A stretch of 64,000 nucleotides of DNA, from the NCBI RefSeq assembly GCF_900110735.1, contig NZ_FOET01000001.1, positions 1-64,000 on the forward strand, written 5' to 3'. A program made the translations under genes and the position numbers. The notes beneath the pieces are model-generated. The model was not told where the DNA came from. It did not search any database and saw only the letters and a program-made list of their open reading frames with translations. Of this stretch, positions 57,682-64,000 are shown piece after piece; positions within the stretch are counted from its first letter, which is position 1, and every line of letters begins with the position of its first letter. Source of the stretch: Streptomyces radiopugnans (lineage in GTDB: Bacteria; Actinomycetota; Actinomycetes; Streptomycetales; Streptomycetaceae).

Positions 57682-58242
57682 ATGACCGAGGTGACCTCGC
57701 TCACCGGGCGGCTGCTCGTCGCGACGCCGGCGCTGACCGACCCGAACTTCGACCGTGCGGTGGTGCTGCTCCTCGACCACGACGAGGAGGGCTCGCTCGG
57801 CATCGTCCTCAACCGGCCGACGCCCGTGGACGTCGGCGACGTACTGGAGCCCTGGGCCGCGCTGGCGGGGGAGCCGGGCGTGGTCTTCCAGGGCGGGCCC
57901 GTCTCGCTGGACGCGGCGCTCGGCGTGGCCGTCATCCCGGGGGGCGAGGGCCCGCTGGGGTGGCGGCGGGTGCACGGGGCCATCGGCCTGGTGGACCTGG
58001 AGGCGCCGCCCGAACTGCTGGCCGCGGAACTGGGCTCGCTGCGGATCTTCGCCGGGTACGCCGGGTGGGGGCCGGGCCAGTTGGAGAACGAACTGGAGGA
58101 GGGCGCCTGGTACGTGGTGGAGTCCGAGCCCGGCGACGTCTTCGCGCCCGACCCGGAGCGGCTGTGGCGGTCCGTGCTGCGCCGCCAGCGCAGCGAGCTG
58201 GCGATGGTGGCCACGTATCCCGACGACCCCTCGCTGAACTAG
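57682..58242 (+). CDS. YqgE/AlgH family protein
   Basis: 186 residues. The family pattern is complete: TSLTGRLLVATPALTDPNFDRAVVLLLDH, GSLGIVLNRPT, VVFQGGPVSLD and IFAGYAGWGPGQLENELEEGAWYV. Members are widespread; AlgH was named for an effect on alginate regulation in Pseudomonas, but the biochemical role is unknown. The ATG at 57682 directly precedes the conserved sequence and has no strong ribosome binding site. It is divergent from murA across 227 bases. Confidence 0.9.
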   Translation: MTEVTSLTGRLLVATPALTDPNFDRAVVLLLDHDEEGSLGIVLNRPTPVDVGDVLEPWAALAGEPGVVFQGGPVSLDAALGVAVIPGGEGPLGWRRVHGAIGLVDLEAPPELLAAELGSLRIFAGYAGWGPGQLENELEEGAWYVVESEPGDVFAPDPERLWRSVLRRQRSELAMVATYPDDPSLN

Positions 58243-58418
58243 CGCCGTGACCGGCGGGGTTCGCCCGGCGACGGGGCGCCCCGCCCCGCCCCGGCGGGTG
58301 CCGGGTGCCGGGTGCCGCGACGGTGCGTCCCGCTCCGGCGGACCGCAGGCGCGGCCCGCCGCTTCGGGCGCGGCGGGTTCGGGTGTCCCCGGGGGCGGCC
58401 GCAGTACCCTTGGGGCCC

Positions 58419-58706
58419 ATGAGCACTCCTGAGCCCGAGCGCGGGACGGGCACCGGCACCCTCGTCGAGCCCACCCCGCAGGTGTCCCACGGCGATGGCG
58501 ACCACGAGCGCTTCGCCCACTACGTCCAGAAGGACAAGATCATGGCCAGCGCGCTCGACGGGACCCCCGTCGTCGCGCTCTGCGGCAAGGTCTGGGTCCC
58601 GGGGCGCGACCCCAAGAAGTACCCGGTCTGCCCCATGTGCAAGGAGATCTACGAGTCCATGGGAGCCGGCGGCGACAAGGGCAAGGACGGCGGCGGCAAG
58701 AAGTGA
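58419..58706 (+). CDS. DUF3039 domain-containing protein
   Basis: 95 residues. Conserved actinobacterial protein with a disordered N terminus and a core HYVQKDKIMASALDGTPVVALCGKVW, of which VALCGKVW and CPMCKEIYESM supply three Cys in a zinc-ribbon-like layout (residues ~52-75). The C terminus is a Gly/Lys-rich tail (GGDKGKDGGGKK). Function unknown. The ATG at 58419 is the first in frame before the conserved part. It follows the YqgE gene by 176 bases and precedes a strong terminator. Confidence 0.85.
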   Translation: MSTPEPERGTGTGTLVEPTPQVSHGDGDHERFAHYVQKDKIMASALDGTPVVALCGKVWVPGRDPKKYPVCPMCKEIYESMGAGGDKGKDGGGKK

Positions 58707-58776
58707 CGCCGCCCCCCGGCGGCCCTTCCTCCCCCGTCTCGCCCTGACCCGCCCCGCACAGGGACCGTCACTCCTC

Positions 58777-58819
58777 CGGCGGCCCCCGGAACGCACCCCG
58801 GTGCGTTCCGGGGGCCGCC
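58777..58819 (+). terminator. terminator after the DUF3039 gene
   Basis: An 18-bp stem (58778-58795 with 58802-58819; arm GGCGGCCCCCGGAACGCA), which can extend by one C-G pair around a CCCG loop. It lies in the 324-base gap before the hexosaminidase gene. Confidence 0.88.
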
Positions 58820-58913
58820 GTGCGTACGGGCGCGTGTCCGGGGCCGGCCGGGATGTCTTGTCGGCGGCGGCCGGTTCCCCTACCCTCCTGCGCAGTTGTG
58901 CAGAACGAAACGG

Positions 58914-58934
58914 GCGTTGCGCATGATGCAACGC
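58914..58934. promoter_or_regulatory. dyad operator candidate upstream of the hexosaminidase gene
   Basis: GCGTTGC (58914-58920) and GCAACGC (58928-58934) are exact complements separated by seven bases (GCATGAT). It lies about 100 bases before the start codon in a region that otherwise has TACCCT (58881-58886) as a weak -10-like element. It does not match the DasR consensus used for chitin genes. Confidence 0.45.
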
Positions 58935-59030
58935 TTCTTCTCCAGGGTCGCCCGGGAGCGGGACGCCGAGGACGAGGGCGCGCGCGCCGACGGTGTGCGC
59001 CGCCCGCGAAGCATGCGAGGAGAACCGGGC

Positions 59031-60770
59031 ATGTACGAGCCCGATCTGGTCCCCCTGCCCCGCTCCGCCGAGGACGGCGGCGGACGGCTGGCGCTCGGCG
59101 CCCGGACGGTGCTCGACGCCGGCCCCGGCACCGAGCGGGCCGCCCACTGGCTGCGCACCGCCCTCGCCGCGGCCACCGGCCTGCCCCTGCCGCCCGCCGG
59201 CGCGTACGGCGAAGGCGGCCGGGGGAGTGACGCGGGCGGCGGCCGCGGCGCCGCCGTACGGCTGCGCGTGGACGAGGCGGTCGCCGCCGAACTCGGCCCC
59301 GAGGGCTACCGGTTGGACGTGACCGGCGACGGTGCCGAGATCCGCGGCGGTGCGGCCCCCGGCGTCTTCTGGGGCGCCCAGACGCTGCGGCAGCTCCTCG
59401 GCCCCGCCGCGTACCGCCGCGCGCCGCTGCCCGGCCGCGCCTGGTCGCTGCCGTACGTCCGCGTGGCCGACGCGCCCCGCTTCGCCTGGCGCGGCTTCAT
59501 GCTGGACACGGCACGGCACTTCACGCCCAAGGACGGCGTGCTGCGCTGGATCGACCTGCTCGCCGCGCACAAACTCAACGTGCTGCACCTGCATCTGACC
59601 GACGACCAGGGATGGCGCCTGGAGATCGCGCGCTTCCCCCGGCTCACCGAGGTCGGCGCCTGGCGCCGGCGCACCAGGCTGGGGCACCGGGCCTCCCCGC
59701 TGTGGGACGTGCGTCCGCACGGCGGTTTCTACACCCACGACGACGTCCGCGAGATCGTCGCGTACGCCGCCGAGCGCCACGTCACCGTCGTCCCCGAGAT
59801 CGACCTGCCCGGCCACTCGCAGGCCGCGATCGCCGCCCACCCGGAACTGGGCAACGCCGACGCGCGCGAGGGCGCCCCGGAGGTGTGGGACGACTGGGGC
59901 GTCAGCACCGACGTCCTGGCCCCCACCGAGGCCGTACTCCGCTTCTACGAGGGGGTGTTCGAGGAGGTGCTGGAGCTGTTCCCGGGCGAGTTCGTGCACA
60001 TCGGCGGCGACGAGTGCCCCGGGGACCAGTGGCGGCGCTCCCCGGCCGCGCGGGCGCGGGCCGCGGAGCTCGGCCTGGACGGCGTGGACGCCCTCCACGG
60101 CTGGTTCGTACGGCACTTCGACCGCTGGCTGGCTGAACGCGGGCGCCGCCTCGTGGGATGGGACGAGATCCTGGGGGACGGTGCGGGAGGAACGGACGGA
60201 GCAGCCGGAACGGGCGCGGGCGTCGCGGGCGCCGGACTCGGCTCCGGCGCGGTGGTCTCCTCCTGGCGGGGCCGCGCGGGCGCGGTCGCCGCCGCACGGG
60301 CCGGGCACGACGTGGTGATGTGCCCCGAGCAGGAGGTCTACCTCGACCACCGGCAGGACGGCGGCGAGGACGAACCGGTGCCCATCGGGTACGTGCGCAC
60401 CCTGCGCGACGTGTACGGCTTCGACCCCGTGCCGCCCGAACTCGCGGGCACCGCCGCGGCGGAGCGCGTCGTCGGCGCGCAGGCCAACCTGTGGACGGAG
60501 GTCGTGGAGGACCAGCGGCGCGCCGACTACCAGGCCTTCCCGCGGCTGGCCGCCTTCGCCGAGGTGGTGTGGTCGGGGCCGGGCGCCCGGGACGGCGAGG
60601 ACGGCTTCGAGGGGCGGTTCCGGGACTTCGAGCGGCGGATGACCGCCGCGCACTACGCCCGCCTCGACGCGCTGGGCGTGGCCTACCGGCCGCCGTCGGG
60701 GCCGTACCCCTGGCAGCGCCGCCCCGGTATCGCGGGGCGCCCGTTCGAGGAGCCGCCGAAGGATTCCTGA
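59031..60770 (+). CDS. beta-N-acetylhexosaminidase, GH20 family
   Basis: 579 residues. Hydrolyses terminal N-acetylglucosamine or N-acetylgalactosamine. An N-terminal GH20b-like domain (about 1-145) is followed by the catalytic barrel: FAWRGFMLDTARHF, LNVLHLHLTDDQGWRLEI, VPEIDLPGHSQAAIAAHPEL and the catalytic Asp-Glu pair in HIGGDECPGDQW. A Gly/Ala-rich insertion (GAGGTDGAAGTGAGVAG) interrupts the C-terminal half. No signal peptide is evident, so it may act in the cytoplasm on recycled or imported chito-oligomers. GAGGAG lies eight bases before the ATG; upstream codons retain GC bias back to 58923, so a longer form is possible. Confidence 0.9.
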   Translation: MYEPDLVPLPRSAEDGGGRLALGARTVLDAGPGTERAAHWLRTALAAATGLPLPPAGAYGEGGRGSDAGGGRGAAVRLRVDEAVAAELGPEGYRLDVTGDGAEIRGGAAPGVFWGAQTLRQLLGPAAYRRAPLPGRAWSLPYVRVADAPRFAWRGFMLDTARHFTPKDGVLRWIDLLAAHKLNVLHLHLTDDQGWRLEIARFPRLTEVGAWRRRTRLGHRASPLWDVRPHGGFYTHDDVREIVAYAAERHVTVVPEIDLPGHSQAAIAAHPELGNADAREGAPEVWDDWGVSTDVLAPTEAVLRFYEGVFEEVLELFPGEFVHIGGDECPGDQWRRSPAARARAAELGLDGVDALHGWFVRHFDRWLAERGRRLVGWDEILGDGAGGTDGAAGTGAGVAGAGLGSGAVVSSWRGRAGAVAAARAGHDVVMCPEQEVYLDHRQDGGEDEPVPIGYVRTLRDVYGFDPVPPELAGTAAAERVVGAQANLWTEVVEDQRRADYQAFPRLAAFAEVVWSGPGARDGEDGFEGRFRDFERRMTAAHYARLDALGVAYRPPSGPYPWQRRPGIAGRPFEEPPKDS

Positions 60771-61104
60771 GGCCGGTCCCGGACCCCTCCACCGGGAGGT
60801 GCCGGGAGCCTCGGGCCCGATGCCCCGGCGCACTCCGCGCGGTTTCCGCGCCGAGTCCCGAACCGCGCCGGAACGGCACCCGAAACGGCCTGTATAAAGT
60901 AGTACAAGGTCTCCCAGGAGTGGCAAGGCACCTGTGTCGGTGACAACCGCCGAAAGCGGGCCATCGGCCAGGTCAGGGACGGATGCTCCCTTCGCGGACC
61001 CCGGCTCCGGCGGCCCCCCGGAATGTGCCAGAGTTGCCACGTCCGGGTTCCCAGCACGTACGGTACGGCTGGGCAGCCGGGACGACCGGGGAAGGGGCGC
61101 TGGA
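60771..61104. other. 334-bp intergenic region upstream of the xanthine dehydrogenase-type operon
   Basis: An AT-rich island at 60891-60909 (TGTATAAAGTAGTACAAGG) is striking in this sequence and is the likely promoter core for the operon, with TATAAA or TAGTAC as the -10 element; no clear -35 is seen. An in-frame GTG at 60934 could lengthen the first gene by 57 codons but lacks family similarity. Confidence 0.5.
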
Positions 61105-62010
61105 TTGAGCACGCACGCACCGCACGCACCACGGGCGGCGCAGCCGGTCATGCTGCCGGCCACGCTCGACGAGGCCGTGGCCGCTCTCGCCGCCACGCCT
61201 GCCGCCGTGCCCGTGGCGGGCGGCACCGACCTGATGTCCGGAGTGAACTCCGGACTGCTGCGGCCCGCCGCGCTGGTCGGCCTGGGCCGGATCAGCGAGA
61301 TCCGCGGCTGGGAGTACCAGGACGGCCACGCGCTGCTCGGCGCCGGCCTCACCCACGCCCGTATGGGACGCCCCGACTTCGCGGCCCTCATCCCCGCCCT
61401 GGCCGCCGCCGCCCGCGCCGCCGGGCCGCCGCAGATCCGCAACGCCGGGACGCTCGGCGGCAACATCGTCACCGCCGCGCCCACCGGCGACTCCCTGCCC
61501 GTCCTCGCCGCGCTGGAGGCCACCGTGCTGGTCGCGGGGCCGGGCGGTGCGCTGCGCGAGGTCCCCGTCAGCCATCTGCTGGCCGGCATGGAGATGCTGC
61601 GGCCCGGCGAGATCGTCGGCTATGTGCGCGTGCCGCTGCTGCACGCCCCCCAGGCATTCCTCAAGGCCACCGGCCGCACCGGCCCCGGACGCGCGCTGGC
61701 CTCGGTCGCCGTCGTGCTCGACCCCGTCCGCCGCGGGGTGCGCTGCGCGGTCGGCGCCGTCGCGCCGATGCCGCTGCGCCCGGTGGAGGCCGAGCAGTGG
61801 GTGGCGTCGCTCATCGACTGGGACGGACGACGGGCTCTGGCCCCCGAGGTGCTGGCCGCGTTCGGCGACTACGTCGCCATGGCCTGCATCCCCGATCCCC
61901 CCGCCCCGGAGGGCGGGGGGGAGGCTCCCGTACTTCCGCCCGCGGCACTGCACGTACGGCGTACGGTGGCGACACTGGCCCGACGGGGGCTCGGGAGGGC
62001 ACTCGCATGA
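61105..62010 (+). CDS. xanthine dehydrogenase-type FAD-binding subunit
   Basis: 301 residues. FAD-binding medium subunit of a molybdenum hydroxylase. The FAD loops are VPVAGGTDLMSGVNSG and RNAGTLGGNIVTAAPTGD, followed by the CO-dehydrogenase flavoprotein C-terminal domain (FLKATGRTGPGRALASVAV). TTG at 61105 is preceded by AAGGGG seven bases upstream and starts STHAPHAPRAAQPVML; this fits better than the distant GTG. The stop overlaps the next start (ATGA). With the two following genes it makes a complete FAD/2Fe-2S/Mo set, probably for purine or a related heterocycle. Confidence 0.9.
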   Translation: MSTHAPHAPRAAQPVMLPATLDEAVAALAATPAAVPVAGGTDLMSGVNSGLLRPAALVGLGRISEIRGWEYQDGHALLGAGLTHARMGRPDFAALIPALAAAARAAGPPQIRNAGTLGGNIVTAAPTGDSLPVLAALEATVLVAGPGGALREVPVSHLLAGMEMLRPGEIVGYVRVPLLHAPQAFLKATGRTGPGRALASVAVVLDPVRRGVRCAVGAVAPMPLRPVEAEQWVASLIDWDGRRALAPEVLAAFGDYVAMACIPDPPAPEGGGEAPVLPPAALHVRRTVATLARRGLGRALA

Positions 62011-63569
62011 GCAACGACCAGCAGGGGCCGTTCCGGCAGGACGGCCGGCCCGTGCCTCCCCCGGCGCCCGAGGGCGGCTGGGGAGGCGAGTACGACGGCG
62101 ACTCCACCGCCTTCATACAGCTTCCCGAGAACCTGCCGGGCCCGTACCAGTACGGGTCCGCCGACGGGGCCGGCGGCATGCCCGATCCGCTCGCCGCGCC
62201 GGGCACCGGACACGGCTGGGAGCCGCCCGCCATCGACCCCGGCGCCCACCCGGCGCCGGGGACCCAGGCACCGGTGACCCCGGAGGCCACCACCGACCCG
62301 GCGGCCCCGGTGCAGTGGACCATGCCGTTCGCCGGAGGCCAGGCGGAGCCCGCGTCCGCCTCCACCGAACCCCAGCGGCCCGGGCAGGAGCAGGCCCCGC
62401 CGCCCGGCGCGGCCGCCGCCATGGGGCAGGGCGCCGCGGCGGCCCTGGCCGGCTCGCACGAGGCGCGCGTACGGCAGCAGCGCCGTCCGCAGGGCGACGG
62501 CGGCCAGGAGGCCCAGGAGCCGGCGGGCGGCTCCGGCGGCGACTGGAGCGCGGTGCCCGCGCCCGGCGCGACCGGACAGTGGTCGATCCCGTTCGCGGCG
62601 GCGGGCAGCCCCGACGACTCCGGCGAGTACCTGGCCGCCGCGGCGGCCGGGAGGGCCCCCGAGCCGCCGCCGGCCCGCGGACCGCGGGAGGCGCACGGCC
62701 CTGAGGAGCACGACCGGGAGACGGAGGCGGCCGGGCCGGCGGAGCCCGGCACGGAGACCGCACCGGACGCGGACGCCGGGGACGCGCCGGAGGAGCCGGG
62801 CGCACCGGACGCCGGGGAGACCGGGGGCACCCCGGAGCCGCCGCCCGCCGGGGAGGCGCCCGCCGATCCGTCCGCCGATCCGTCCGCGCCGCGGGCGGCC
62901 GAGGTCGACAGCGAGCACCCGCACGTCTCCTACGTCCTGCGCGTCAACGGGGCCGAGCGGCCCGTGACCGACGCCTGGATCGGCGAGTCCCTCCTCTATG
63001 TGCTGCGCGAGCGCCTCGGCCTGGCCGGAGCCAAGGACGGCTGCTCGCAGGGGGAGTGCGGAGCCTGCTCCGTCCAGGTCGACGGACGCCTGGTCGCCTC
63101 CTGCCTGGTGCCCGCCGCCACCACCGCCGGGTCCGAGATCCGCACCGTCGAGGGACTGGCCCAGGGCGGCATGCCCTGCGACGTGCAGCGGGCGCTCGCC
63201 GCCTGCGGCGCCGTGCAGTGCGGCTTCTGCGTGCCCGGCATGGCGATGACCCTGCACGACCTGCTCGAGGGCAACCACGACCCGACGGAGCTGGAGACCC
63301 GCCAGGCCGTCAGCGGCAACCTCTGCCGCTGCTCCGGCTACCGGGGTGTGCTCGACGCCGTCCGCACGGTCGTCGCCGAGCGCGAGGCCGCGGCCGCCAC
63401 CCTCGCCGAGGCCCGGGAGGCCGAAGCCCGGGACGCCGAAGCCGGAGGCCGCCGCACCGGCGACGGCGGGGAGCGGGGCGACGGCTCCCGCATCCACATC
63501 CCGCACCAGGCCGGACCGGCCTCGGGCCGCACCCACCACGAACCGCCGCAGGACGGAGGCGCGCAGTGA
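62007..63569 (+). CDS. 2Fe-2S subunit of a xanthine dehydrogenase-type enzyme with a long N-terminal extension
   Basis: 520 residues, roughly three times the usual size. The ferredoxin-type domain begins near residue 305 (VLRVNGAERPVTDAWIGESL) with DGCSQGECGACSV for the first cluster, and the second helical domain has CGAVQCGFCVPGM and NLCRCSGYRGV. The first ~300 residues are disordered and Pro/Gly/Ala/Glu-rich, with a repeated motif QWTMPFA/QWSIPFA. The last ~50 residues are also low-complexity. ATG at 62007 overlaps the FAD subunit stop; its stop overlaps the large-subunit GTG. Confidence 0.9.
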   Translation: MSNDQQGPFRQDGRPVPPPAPEGGWGGEYDGDSTAFIQLPENLPGPYQYGSADGAGGMPDPLAAPGTGHGWEPPAIDPGAHPAPGTQAPVTPEATTDPAAPVQWTMPFAGGQAEPASASTEPQRPGQEQAPPPGAAAAMGQGAAAALAGSHEARVRQQRRPQGDGGQEAQEPAGGSGGDWSAVPAPGATGQWSIPFAAAGSPDDSGEYLAAAAAGRAPEPPPARGPREAHGPEEHDRETEAAGPAEPGTETAPDADAGDAPEEPGAPDAGETGGTPEPPPAGEAPADPSADPSAPRAAEVDSEHPHVSYVLRVNGAERPVTDAWIGESLLYVLRERLGLAGAKDGCSQGECGACSVQVDGRLVASCLVPAATTAGSEIRTVEGLAQGGMPCDVQRALAACGAVQCGFCVPGMAMTLHDLLEGNHDPTELETRQAVSGNLCRCSGYRGVLDAVRTVVAEREAAAATLAEAREAEARDAEAGGRRTGDGGERGDGSRIHIPHQAGPASGRTHHEPPQDGGAQ

Positions 63570-64000
63570 GCAGTGACGCGGTGACCGCCACCCCGGCCGG
63601 AGGAGTGCCCCTCACCGGCGCCGCCGCGGGAGCGGAGGCCGAGCAGGCGCGGTACGGACTCGGCGCCTCGCTCCAGCCCGCCGACGCCCTCGCCAAGGTC
63701 CAGGGGACCTTCCCCTACGCCGCCGACCTGTGGGCCGAGGGGCTGCTGTGGGCCGCCGTGCTGCGCTCCCCGCACCCGCACGCCCGCATCGTCTCCATCG
63801 ACACCGCGCCGGCCGCCGAGATGCCCGGGGTGCGGGCCGTCGTCACCCACGAGGACGTGCCCGGCGACGCCACCCACGGCCGACGTGTCGCGGACCGGCC
63901 CGCCTTCGCCCGCGACACGGTCCGCCACTACGGCGAGCCCATCGCCGCCGTCGCCGCCGACCACCCCGACACCGCACGGCTGGCCGCCGCCGCCATCGCG
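63566..64000 (+). CDS. xanthine dehydrogenase-type molybdenum-binding subunit, 5' part
   Basis: The first 145 codons are present; the gene runs off the window end. After a ~30-residue extension, the sequence matches the start of the large subunit of molybdenum hydroxylases: RYGLGASLQPADALAKVQGT, FPYAADLWAEGLLWAAVLRSPHPHARI, and the FDV-type PGVRAVVTHEDVPG. The GTG at 63566 overlaps the previous stop (GTGA) and has GGAGG six bases upstream. Molybdopterin and active-site Glu regions lie outside the window, so the substrate class cannot be judged. Confidence 0.9.
   Translation, partial: MSSDAVTATPAGGVPLTGAAAGAEAEQARYGLGASLQPADALAKVQGTFPYAADLWAEGLLWAAVLRSPHPHARIVSIDTAPAAEMPGVRAVVTHEDVPGDATHGRRVADRPAFARDTVRHYGEPIAAVAADHPDTARLAAAAIA

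Overview
The window is very GC-rich actinobacterial chromosome, almost certainly from a Streptomyces. Third codon positions are nearly all G or C, starts are often GTG or TTG, and the gene order (mtnA-mtrAB-lpqB, hpf, secA, NAD-glutamate dehydrogenase, pkaA/pkaB, prfB, ftsEX, smpB-ssrA, narK-nnaR, NAD-malic enzyme, hupA, murA) matches my memory of one long syntenic block in S. coelicolor. No insertion sequence, prophage, CRISPR array or tRNA gene was seen. It reads as core genome, not an island.

Layout. 1-85: 3' end of a 5S rRNA with its terminator, so an rRNA operon lies just upstream. 126-641: GNAT acetyltransferase. 646-6152 (minus): tightly overlapping five-gene operon (membrane protein, DUF4129, DUF4350, MoxR ATPase, DUF58). 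6303-12733 (plus): mtnA, translationally coupled to mtrA, then mtrB, lpqB and a ComF-type phosphoribosyltransferase. 13272-22091: hpf, a LuxR-type response regulator, a winged-helix/YcaQ-like protein and a GNAT (minus), secA, an Rv3235-family protein (minus), a DUF6912 protein and a HAD phosphatase. 22421-27457: giant NAD-glutamate dehydrogenase, ending at a strong shared terminator facing a sugar ABC transporter operon (27574-31380, minus). 31561-38415: FHA-FtsK-like ATPase divergent from two Ser/Thr kinases. 38518-45618: prfB, a sortase substrate with PTTGD repeats, a small zinc-ribbon membrane protein, ftsEX, an S41 protease, smpB and tmRNA. 45714-55426: MFS transporter divergent from a LysR regulator, narK, nnaR, a HelD-like helicase, a possible intergenic small RNA and NAD-malic enzyme. 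55742-60770: hupA, murA (minus), a YqgE/AlgH protein, a DUF3039 protein and a GH20 hexosaminidase. 61105-64000: three-subunit xanthine-dehydrogenase-type enzyme, the last subunit cut by the window end.

Functional links. MtrA/MtrB/LpqB form a cell-envelope signalling unit. SmpB and tmRNA are the two parts of trans-translation. FtsE/FtsX with a nearby S41 protease concern the envelope. NarK and NnaR deal with nitrate. PkaA/PkaB with the divergent FHA-ATPase look like a phospho-threonine signalling locus. Points most worth following are that kinase/FHA/ATPase locus, a perfect 16-bp hairpin that buries the narK ribosome binding site, an apparent Ser-Pro-Tyr codon-recognition tripeptide in RF2, an Ig-like insertion in a sugar permease with a tiny coupled ORF beside it, and a terminator-bounded intergenic transcript candidate upstream of the malic enzyme gene.
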